Source of the DNA: Acidobacteriota bacterium
GTDB lineage: Bacteria; Acidobacteriota; Terriglobia; Acidiferrales; UBA7541
Assembly: GCA_003131985.1 (NCBI GenBank)
Contig: PKWH01000157.1
Span: forward strand, 13,836 to 48,474
DNA length: 34,639 nt
Direction: 5' to 3'
In this document: piece after piece, positions 1 to 6,814 of the stretch
How the letters are laid out: every line of letters begins with the position of its first letter
Numbering within the stretch: position 1 is the first letter of the stretch
Program-made: the position numbers and the translations under genes
Notes under the pieces: model-generated
Database searches by the model: none
The model's input: only the letters and a program-made list of their open reading frames with translations
Told to the model about the DNA's origin: nothing

Positions 1-714
1 CACGATGTGACTGAATTGCGGCGGCTCGAACGTGTGCGCCAGGATTTTGTCGGAAATGTCTCGCATGAGTTCAAGACTCCCCTGACAGCCATTCAAGGTT
101 TTGCCGAGACATTATTGGCCGGAGCGATCGACGATCCTAAGAACAACCGCAGATTCCTGGAAATTATTCGCGACCACGCCGCACGGCTGGCTCGGGTAAC
201 GGATGATTTGCTGAAACTAGCTCGGATCGAGGCGGGAAAGCTCGAATTGGAGTTTTTCCCCGTCGGGATTCAGGAACTGATCGGAGGGTGCGCGGAGACC
301 ACGTTGTTGAAAGCCAGCCGCAAGCAAATTTCATTCAGCATGGAAGTTCCGTCTGGGCTTCCGGCTGTACGCGGCGACGCAAGTCTACTGCATGACGTAT
401 TGCAGAATTTGCTCGACAACGCCATTCAGTACACGCCCCGCGGCGGCCGTGTAGTTGTGGGAGCAGCCGCAGGTCCTCGCGAGGTAACCATTACGATCTC
501 GGATTCCGGAATTGGAATACCACTTGCCGACCAGGAACGGATTTTTGAGCGCTTCTACCGAGTGGACGCTGCGCGATCGCGCGAAGCCGGCGGCACCGGC
601 CTGGGACTATCCATTGCCAAGCACATCGTCGAAGCGCACGGTGGCCGCTTGTGGGTTGAAAGCGCCGTCGGCCAAGGATCGAAGTTCTCTTTTTCCATTC
701 CTCTTGCCGGCTAA
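1..714 (+). CDS. phoR: Phosphate-regulon sensor histidine kinase PhoR, C-terminal part (5' partial)
   Basis: The reading frame is open from base 1, so the sensor and membrane part lies before the window. What remains is a HisKA dimerisation domain and an HATPase_c domain. The H-box NVSHEFKTPLTAIQGFAE has its phospho-acceptor His at residue 22 of the visible part. The ATP-binding lid shows the N-box (QNLLDNAIQYTP), G1 (DSGIGIP), F-box (FERFYRVD) and G2 (GTGLGLSIAKHIVEAHGG). In this family the kinase autophosphorylates and passes phosphate to PhoB. The visible start HDVTELRRLERVRQDF matches the linker normally seen between PAS and HisKA in PhoR. Position directly before phoU and pst genes supports PhoR over other kinases. 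phoB is not visible and may lie upstream. Confidence 0.9.
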   Translation, partial: HDVTELRRLERVRQDFVGNVSHEFKTPLTAIQGFAETLLAGAIDDPKNNRRFLEIIRDHAARLARVTDDLLKLARIEAGKLELEFFPVGIQELIGGCAETTLLKASRKQISFSMEVPSGLPAVRGDASLLHDVLQNLLDNAIQYTPRGGRVVVGAAAGPREVTITISDSGIGIPLADQERIFERFYRVDAARSREAGGTGLGLSIAKHIVEAHGGRLWVESAVGQGSKFSFSIPLAG

Positions 715-829
715 GCCTCGAGTTGTCTCATAGCATTCACCTGCCGTTAATTCGGTTGCAGTCTTTCCCTGCCATCCTGTACATGCAGACATTTAATTAC
801 ACACGGGTGATTTAGGCAGGAGGTGGCGA

Positions 830-1546
830 ATGGCGGCTACGAAAACCAGCACGGACGGAATCTTTCAAAGCGTTCTAGTGAACTACTTGGTATCACAGGC
901 GCGCACAGTGGAGGCCTCTGTGAACCGGGCTCTTTGGGCACTGTTGGAGCGCAATGAGCGGCTTGCCAGCGAGGTCTTTCTGAATGAGCCCCGTATCAAC
1001 GAAATGGAAATCGTGATTGACGAGCACGCCATCCGCATGTTGCGCCAGGGAAACCTGGCCGATACCGAAGTGCGGTTGATTGTCGCCACACTCAAAATTA
1101 ACAACGACCTTGAGCGCATGGGCGATCTCGCCGTAAACCTTAGCGAGCGCGCCATTTCACTGGCGGCGATGGGCGAAGTGCCTATTCCAGTTGAGCTTGA
1201 GCCGATGGCTACAGCGGTGCGGGCGATGGTCTCGAAATGCTTGGGCGGGTTGATCTACCAAAACGTGGAACTCGCAACCCAGGTGCTCGAAAGTGACGAC
1301 GTGGTCGATCAATACCGGGATCATCTTTTCGAGTCGCTGCTGTCCGGCATGACCCAGAACCCTTCTCTAGCGGCTCCGAATCTGCACTACGTGCTGGCCT
1401 CGCGCCACCTCGAACGGATTGCGGACCACGCTACAAATATCGCGGAGGATATCCTGTTCTGGGTTCGCGGGCTGGAAGTCCGTCACGGGCGCGCAAAACA
1501 AATCGAAATTTCGGCCGAGGACAGCCTAGCGGCAGGAACCTTGTAA
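830..1546 (+). CDS. phoU: Phosphate transport regulator PhoU, first copy
   Basis: A 238-residue all-helical protein of usual PhoU length with two PhoU repeats. Each repeat carries the metal-ligand signature: ERMGDLAVNLSERA in the first half and ERIADHATNIAEDILFWVRG in the second. PhoU proteins dampen PhoR signalling when phosphate is plentiful and contact the Pst transporter. The start is well supported by GGAGG six bases before the ATG. It lies between phoR and pstS, whereas most pst operons have phoU last; a second phoU follows pstB here. The second repeat has ERIAD where the other copy has ERIGD, a mild divergence. Confidence 0.92.
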   Translation: MAATKTSTDGIFQSVLVNYLVSQARTVEASVNRALWALLERNERLASEVFLNEPRINEMEIVIDEHAIRMLRQGNLADTEVRLIVATLKINNDLERMGDLAVNLSERAISLAAMGEVPIPVELEPMATAVRAMVSKCLGGLIYQNVELATQVLESDDVVDQYRDHLFESLLSGMTQNPSLAAPNLHYVLASRHLERIADHATNIAEDILFWVRGLEVRHGRAKQIEISAEDSLAAGTL

Positions 1547-1685
1547 ACGGCTCGCTGGCACGCCGCTGCGGGATTCGATTCCGTCTTTATACAAGCTACT
1601 TAGATACGCTTTCCGAACCAGGCTGAAACCCGGACCCTGGCCGCCAAGCCGAAATGTCCCGCATTTTACCCCTCATTCTCGCCGA

Positions 1686-1703
1686 TGTAACATGGTTGTA
1701 ACA
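1686..1703 (+). promoter_or_regulatory. PHO-box-like PhoB operator before pstS
   Basis: Two perfect copies of TGTAACA are separated by four bases (TGTAACA-TGGT-TGTAACA), the 7-4-7 arrangement with 11-bp period known for PhoB-type operators. A degenerate third half-site, TGACA, follows near 1708. The site ends 38 bases before the pstS ATG at 1741, where an operator overlapping the -35 would sit. That PhoB binds here is inferred from the layout and the gene it precedes. Confidence 0.75.
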
Positions 1704-1740
1704 ATTCTGACAAAAAATGGGAGAAGGAGAATTCGAGAAC

Positions 1741-2763
1741 ATGAAAAAGAGCCTGCTAGTTGTGTCGCTCGCGCTCGGTCTGGCAGCCATCACAGCAGCC
1801 CAGAATGGAACGGTGCTGCTAAATTCCGCTGGCGCCACTTTTCCCTATCCGATTTATTCCAAGTGGTTTGACGTTTATCACACCGCGCACCCGAACATTC
1901 AGATTAACTACCAATCCATCGGATCGGGCGGCGGGATACGTCAACTTCAAGCCGGCACCGTGGATTTCGGCGCTTCGGATGGACCCATGACGGACGAGCA
2001 GCTCTCGCAATCGAAGTTCAAGATACTGCATTTCCCAACCGTGCTCGGCGCGGTGGTGCCGACCTACAATATCGCGGGCGTGTCCGGAGAACTAAATTTC
2101 ACGCAGAAGGCATTAGCGGGAATTTATCTCGGAACGATCACCAAGTGGGACGATCCGGAAATCGCCAAAGCGAATGCGGGCGTGAAACTTCCGAATGCCG
2201 ATATCGTCGTAGTTCACCGTTCGGACGGTAGTGGAACGACTTACATCTGGACGGATTTTTTGGCCAAGGTCAGCGAGGATTGGAAGAAAAAAGTGGGGAA
2301 CGCCGCCACATCCGTCAATTGGCCGGCGGGGCTGGGCGGCAAAGGCAACGAGGGCGTGACCGGGCTGGTGAAGCAGACTCCCAACGCGATTGGCTACATC
2401 GAGTTGATCTACGCCGTGCAGAACAATATTCCATACGGAAAAGTTCAGAACGCAGCGGGAAACTTCGTGAAGGCGGATTTGGCAGGAGTGACGGCTGCAG
2501 CCGCCGCTGACGCCAAGAACATTCCGGACGACTTCCGCGTTTCGATCACAAACGCTCCGGGACCGAAGGTTTACCCCGTTTCGAGTTTCACGTGGCTGCT
2601 GATTCCCGCGCAAATTCAGGACGCAGCGAAGCGCGAAGCTATCAAGGGCTTTCTGAAATGGATGTTGGTAGAAGGTCAGAAGTACAATGAGGGCTTAACC
2701 TATGCCCAGCTACCCAAAGAGGTAATCGCGAGGGAGACGAAGGCGATTTCGCTGATTCAGTAA
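1741..2763 (+). CDS. pstS: Phosphate ABC transporter, substrate-binding protein PstS
   Basis: A 340-residue periplasmic phosphate-binding protein. The frame also opens at an ATG at 1717, but the ATG at 1741 is better: it has GGAGAAGGAG upstream and gives a classic signal peptide (MKKSLLVVSLALGLAAITAA). Phosphate-contact segments are clear: GATFPYPIYSKWFDVY, IGSGGGIRQLQAGTVDFGASD and HRSDGSGTTYIWTDFL. It captures phosphate and delivers it to PstCA. No lipobox Cys follows the signal peptide, so it is probably soluble in the periplasm. It heads pstSCAB and has a PHO-box-like repeat just upstream. Confidence 0.95.
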   Translation: MKKSLLVVSLALGLAAITAAQNGTVLLNSAGATFPYPIYSKWFDVYHTAHPNIQINYQSIGSGGGIRQLQAGTVDFGASDGPMTDEQLSQSKFKILHFPTVLGAVVPTYNIAGVSGELNFTQKALAGIYLGTITKWDDPEIAKANAGVKLPNADIVVVHRSDGSGTTYIWTDFLAKVSEDWKKKVGNAATSVNWPAGLGGKGNEGVTGLVKQTPNAIGYIELIYAVQNNIPYGKVQNAAGNFVKADLAGVTAAAAADAKNIPDDFRVSITNAPGPKVYPVSSFTWLLIPAQIQDAAKREAIKGFLKWMLVEGQKYNEGLTYAQLPKEVIARETKAISLIQ

Positions 2764-2764
2764 A

Positions 2765-3763
2765 ATGTCCGCTGCCGCTACAACTATCGCGCACGAAGTT
2801 CCGCCGCAAGCGGGACCTCGCGCGTTTCTTCGCCGACTGCGAGGCGGTGACGAAATCGCTCATCTGATTACCCTCACCTTTTCAGCCCTTATCCTCCTCA
2901 TCACCTCCATGCTGGTGTACGAGCTCTGGGCGAATTCACATCTTTCCCGGGCAAAATTCGGATGGATGTTTTTCTGGACCAGGGTGTGGGATCCGAACTT
3001 TGACAACTTTGGTGCCGCACCCTTCATCTATGGCACGCTGGTTACGTCGGCAGTGGCGCTCTGCCTCGCGGTTCCGCTGGGTCTTGCGAGCGCAATTTTT
3101 CTCTCCGAGCTCGCGCCGCGCAAGGTCAGCGACGTCATCTCGTTTTTGATTGATTTGCTGGCGGCCGTCCCCAGCGTGATCTACGGCCTGCTGGGAATTT
3201 TTATTGTCGTGCCAGTGATGCGCACGACGATAGGTCCGGCCCTGATTCACACGCTGGGTAATGTTCCCTACATCGGGGCGCTATTCCACGGACCCAATTA
3301 CGGAGTCGGCTTTCTAACTGCTGGGATCGTTCTGGCGATTATGGTCGTGCCGTTCATTATTTCTGTTTCGCGGGAAGTTCTGTTGACGGTGCCGCGCGAG
3401 CAGCGCGAAGCGGCGCTGGCGATGGGCGCAACGCGATGGGAGTCCACCTGGAAGGTAGTGGTCCCGTGGGCTCGCACCGGCATCATGGGCTCTGTGTTCC
3501 TTGCACTAGCCCGCGCGCTGGGTGAAACGATGGCCGTCACCATGGTCATAGGCAATGCGCCGACGATCGCAGCTTCGCTGCTTTCCCCCGGCGATACCAT
3601 CGCTTCCACCATCGCGAGCCAGTTTACCGAGGCGACTGGAGACTTGTATCTGAGCTCACTGATTGAGCTGGGATTAGTGCTTTTCCTCATCACCTTTATT
3701 CTGAATGGTCTGGCCCGGATTTTGATTGTCGCCACCGGACGCGGAGGAGGCCGGCCCGCATGA
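2765..3763 (+). CDS. pstC: Phosphate ABC transporter permease PstC
   Basis: A 332-residue inner-membrane permease with about six hydrophobic segments after a roughly 30-residue cytoplasmic N-terminus. The cytoplasmic coupling loop (EAA motif) that docks on PstB is visible as QREAALAMGATRWESTWKVVVP. The start follows the pstS stop by one base, so translation is probably coupled. PstC pairs with PstA as the transmembrane channel for phosphate import. Confidence 0.94.
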   Translation: MSAAATTIAHEVPPQAGPRAFLRRLRGGDEIAHLITLTFSALILLITSMLVYELWANSHLSRAKFGWMFFWTRVWDPNFDNFGAAPFIYGTLVTSAVALCLAVPLGLASAIFLSELAPRKVSDVISFLIDLLAAVPSVIYGLLGIFIVVPVMRTTIGPALIHTLGNVPYIGALFHGPNYGVGFLTAGIVLAIMVVPFIISVSREVLLTVPREQREAALAMGATRWESTWKVVVPWARTGIMGSVFLALARALGETMAVTMVIGNAPTIAASLLSPGDTIASTIASQFTEATGDLYLSSLIELGLVLFLITFILNGLARILIVATGRGGGRPA

Positions 3764-4614
3764 GCAATGTGCGTATTATCTGGCGAAAGTCATTGAATTT
3801 CGTGATGCTGAGCTTGACCGGGATAGCCGCGCTTGGAGTCGTTTCGATTCTGTTCTTTATCCTCGGATACTTGATCTGGAACGGCGGCAAATCGCTGAAT
3901 TGGAATTTTTTTACGCAGCTCCCGAAGCCTGTGGGTGAAACAGGCGGGGGAATGGCCAACGCCATTGTGGGCAGCCTGAAGCTGCTGATGTTGGCAGCTT
4001 TGATGGGCTTGCCGGTAGGATTGCTTACCGGCGTGTATCTTGCAGAGTTTGGCGGCAAAACGTTTTCGTTTGTCATACGCTACACGACGGATTTGCTGAA
4101 CGGCGTGCCGTCCATCGTTATAGGCATTTTCGCTTACTCGCTGGTGGTGCTGCCGGTGAAACATTTCTCCGCGCTGGCCGGCGGGGTAGCACTGGGAATA
4201 ATGGTGATCCCGATTACGGTGCGCAGCACGGAGGAGTTTCTGAGGTCGGTGCCTGGAAGCCTGCGCGAAGGCGCAATGGCGCTCGGAGCCAGTAAGTGGA
4301 AGACTATCGTTACCGTCGTGCTGCCCGCCGCAAGCGGCGGCATATTAACCGGGATGCTGCTGGCGCTCGCGCGCGTTGCCGGGGAAACTGCGCCGCTGCT
4401 CTTTACCGCCTTCGGCAACCGCTTTTGGAGCCCGGGTTTCGAACAGCCAACCGCTTCGCTTCCGGTAATGATATATACATATGCGATCGCGCCGTATGAT
4501 GATTGGCACCGGCAGGCGTGGGCCGCGGGGCTGGTATTGTTGGGCTTGGTGCTGGTTGCAAATCTAGGTGCCCGTCTTCTACTGAACCGCGGCAGCGCGG
4601 TCAGGAGCACGTGA
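3760..4614 (+). CDS. pstA: Phosphate ABC transporter permease PstA
   Basis: A 284-residue membrane permease of normal PstA length with six predicted transmembrane segments. It carries the EAA coupling loop LREGAMALGASKWKTIVTVVLP and the family segment GVPSIVIGIFAYSLVVLP. The ATG overlaps the pstC stop in an ATGA arrangement (3760-3763), a sign of translational coupling and equal stoichiometry. It forms the second half of the phosphate channel. Confidence 0.94.
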   Translation: MSNVRIIWRKSLNFVMLSLTGIAALGVVSILFFILGYLIWNGGKSLNWNFFTQLPKPVGETGGGMANAIVGSLKLLMLAALMGLPVGLLTGVYLAEFGGKTFSFVIRYTTDLLNGVPSIVIGIFAYSLVVLPVKHFSALAGGVALGIMVIPITVRSTEEFLRSVPGSLREGAMALGASKWKTIVTVVLPAASGGILTGMLLALARVAGETAPLLFTAFGNRFWSPGFEQPTASLPVMIYTYAIAPYDDWHRQAWAAGLVLLGLVLVANLGARLLLNRGSAVRST

Positions 4615-4615
4615 T

Positions 4616-5455
4616 ATGCCGTCGATTTCTCAAAGCAGCAATGCCACCGCCGCAAGACTCGCTCCACAAGTGCGTATGAACGAACCTCGCTCGATGGCTG
4701 CAGAAAAGGAGGCGCCGGTGCGCTTTCAGATCTCCGACCTGAATTTTTTTTACGGTCCCAAGCAGGCCATCTTTGGACTGAACCTCAAGATTCCGAAGAA
4801 TAAAGTGACCGCCTTAATCGGTCCTTCCGGGTGCGGCAAGTCGACATTCCTGCGTACTTTGAACCGCATGAACGAAATCATCCGGAACACGCGCGTGGAA
4901 GGCGAAATATTGCTCGATGGCCAAGAGATACATTCGATGGACGTAGTGAGCCTGCGGCGGCTCGTCGGAATGGTGTTTCAACGGCCAAACCCCTTTCCGA
5001 AATCGATTTTTGAAAACGTGGCCTACGGACTTCGCATCAATGGTTATAAGGGTCGGCTCGACGACCTGGTGGAAAGCAGCCTGCACCGCGCGGCACTTTG
5101 GGATGAAGTGAAGGATTACCTTCACAAGTCGGCTTTCGCACTATCGGGCGGGCAGCAGCAGCGGCTGTGTATTGCGCGCGCCCTGGCCGTGAATCCTGAA
5201 GTGCTTCTACTCGACGAGCCTTGCTCCGCGCTCGATCCTGTGACCACGGCTAAGATTGAAGAATTACTGTTTCATCTAAAAGATAGTTGCACGATGGCAA
5301 TCGTGACTCACAACATGCAGCAGGCCGCCCGCGCCAGCGATTTCACAGCTTTCATGCTGGACGGCAAACTCATCGAACACAGTGAGACATCTAAACTATT
5401 CACCACACCTGCCGATCCGCGTACAGAGGCCTACATTACGGGCCGCTTCGGATAA
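4616..5455 (+). CDS. pstB: Phosphate ABC transporter ATP-binding protein PstB
   Basis: A 279-residue ATPase powering phosphate import. Walker A is GPSGCGKST (residues 69-77), the Q-loop lies in GMVFQRPNPFPKSIF, the ABC signature is LSGGQQQRLCIARAL, and Walker B is VLLLDEPCSALDP followed by the switch His in IVTHNMQQAARASD. The start is one base after the pstA stop. About 30 poorly conserved residues precede the first beta-strand (PVRFQISDLNFFYG), so internal ATGs (residues 21 or 27) are possible alternative starts. Confidence 0.95.
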   Translation: MPSISQSSNATAARLAPQVRMNEPRSMAAEKEAPVRFQISDLNFFYGPKQAIFGLNLKIPKNKVTALIGPSGCGKSTFLRTLNRMNEIIRNTRVEGEILLDGQEIHSMDVVSLRRLVGMVFQRPNPFPKSIFENVAYGLRINGYKGRLDDLVESSLHRAALWDEVKDYLHKSAFALSGGQQQRLCIARALAVNPEVLLLDEPCSALDPVTTAKIEELLFHLKDSCTMAIVTHNMQQAARASDFTAFMLDGKLIEHSETSKLFTTPADPRTEAYITGRFG

Positions 5456-5510
5456 AGCGGGCAGCTTAACGGGGATTTGGCGCTGCAACAACGGAAAGAT
5501 ATGAGGAGAC

Positions 5511-6176
5511 ATGGAACGACATTTTGAACGCGACCTTGAGGAACTGAAGCAGCGATTGCTCTGGATGGGAAGCCTCGCCGAGCGAGCCGTCCATCAGGCC
5601 ATCCACGCTGTGTTGGATGCGGAAGAGCATCTCGCCGAAACTGTTTTGATTGAAGAAGACGCAATCAACGAGATTCAGATTGAAATCGACGACCGCGTGC
5701 TGCGCTTGCTGGCCCTGCAGCAGCCCATGGCCGCCGACTTGCGATTCTTGCTTGCGGTTTCACGTATCAACGGAGACCTGGAGCGTATCGGAGACCAGGC
5801 GGTGAATATCGCGCAATCGGCGACGCGTATTATGCGCCATCCGCAGGTTAAGCCCTACGTTGATTTGCCGCGGATGAGCGAGCTAGCCGAAGGGATGGTC
5901 CGCGATAGTTTGAATGCCCTGGTGCGAGGGGATATCGAACTCGCTCATAGCGTGCTGCAGCGAGACGATCAAGTGGATCGCTTGCGCGATCAGCTCTTCC
6001 GGGAGCTGCTAACCTATATGATGGAAAACTCTGCGGTGGTGTTCTCCGCCTTCGAACTTGTTCTGGTGGCGAAGAACATCGAACGCATCGGGGACCACGC
6101 TACAAACATCGCCGAAGACGTGATTTACTTCGTCGCTGGCCGCGACGTGCGCCACCCGGCCCTCGACCGCCGTTAA
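5511..6176 (+). CDS. phoU: Phosphate transport regulator PhoU, second copy
   Basis: A 221-residue PhoU with both repeats intact: ERIGDQAVNIAQSA and ERIGDHATNIAEDVIYFVAG. It sits in the canonical place after pstB, with GAGGAG just before its ATG. Its motifs are closer to consensus than those of the copy at 830-1546, so this is the more likely classical PhoR/PstB-linked negative regulator. The two copies are clearly diverged in sequence, so this is not a recent tandem duplication. Confidence 0.94.
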   Translation: MERHFERDLEELKQRLLWMGSLAERAVHQAIHAVLDAEEHLAETVLIEEDAINEIQIEIDDRVLRLLALQQPMAADLRFLLAVSRINGDLERIGDQAVNIAQSATRIMRHPQVKPYVDLPRMSELAEGMVRDSLNALVRGDIELAHSVLQRDDQVDRLRDQLFRELLTYMMENSAVVFSAFELVLVAKNIERIGDHATNIAEDVIYFVAGRDVRHPALDRR

Positions 6177-6262
6177 GCCTGTGTGCGCCGCCCGCACGCC
6201 AAGGCTTGGACGCAGTGCTTCCTCTGATAAATGATGGGCAGGCGAACCCAGCGGGAAAAGGG

Positions 6263-6598
6263 TTAGATGCGAGTAAGGGCGGTGGCTTCGTCTTCGGCGA
6301 GGTCGAGAATCGTGTCGAGCCGGACCATTTTCAACAGCATTACCACCCGCTTACTCGGCGCGAAGTACGTGCATTTTCCACCGGCGCGCTTCAGCGTGGT
6401 GAACGCGCGAACAAGCGCCCCGATCCCCGAACTATCGAGCTCCGTAACGCCGGCAAGATTTACCGCTACGTGCGTGGATCCCGCTTCAATGAGCTGCTGA
6501 ATCTGATTGCGAAAAGATTCCTCAGCGTCGCCCAACTTCAGCGGCCCGTCGAGATCTACAATGGTGGCCCGGCCAGCCTTGCGGATGCCAATGTTCAC
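6263..6598 (-). CDS. STAS-domain anti-sigma factor antagonist-like protein
   Basis: A 111-residue single-domain STAS protein (SpoIIAA/RsbV type). The family core is present: IVDLDGPLKLGDAEESF, then VAVNLAGVTELDSSGIGALV, where the Ser after Asp (DSSGIG) is at the usual phosphorylated position. Such proteins bind an anti-sigma kinase and release a sigma factor when unphosphorylated. The frame extends to 6721, but the GTG at 6598 is preferred: GAGG lies five bases upstream, the N-terminus then starts at the first STAS strand, and a TATAAT box lies just upstream. No partner kinase or phosphatase is nearby. It converges with phoU and diverges from the GAF-HlyD gene. Confidence 0.85.
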   Translation of the reverse strand: MNIGIRKAGRATIVDLDGPLKLGDAEESFRNQIQQLIEAGSTHVAVNLAGVTELDSSGIGALVRAFTTLKRAGGKCTYFAPSKRVVMLLKMVRLDTILDLAEDEATALTRI

Positions 6599-6631
6599 AT
6601 GTGCCTCACAGCGCCTTGCAAAGCTATCTGA

Positions 6632-6659
6632 ATTATATCCGGCAATCAAGGGCTTGCAA
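6632..6659 (-). promoter_or_regulatory. Sigma-70-type promoter for the STAS gene
   Basis: On the minus strand TTGCAA (6659-6654) is followed after 16 bases by a perfect TATAAT (6637-6632). The GTG at 6598 would then have a leader of about 25-30 bases. This promoter also argues against the upstream start at 6721, which would lie before it. Confidence 0.6.
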
Positions 6660-6776
6660 AAAACTTCTAGTAAATATGGCTGACACCAAAAGCAGTCTTC
6701 CTTGACGCATATCCATTGCATTTGTTAGGCTCTGGCCCACTGTCTCTTCGTTGCGTGCGGGGTGTTTTACTCGCAA

Positions 6777-6814
6777 TGGGAGAGTAAGAGCATCTCCTAC
6801 CGTTGGGAGAGTAA
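6777..6814 (+). repeat. 11-bp direct repeat before the GAF-HlyD gene
   Basis: TGGGAGAGTAA occurs at 6777-6787 and 6804-6814, 27 bp apart. The second copy supplies the likely ribosome binding site and touches the ATG at 6814. Between them lies TCTCCTA, able to pair with either GGGAGA, so the leader could form alternative hairpins that hide or free the ribosome binding site. The function is inferred. Confidence 0.4.

Noticed and set aside
6206..6631. Plus-strand 141-codon frame
   Set aside because: It is antisense to the STAS gene, whose protein motifs are clear.
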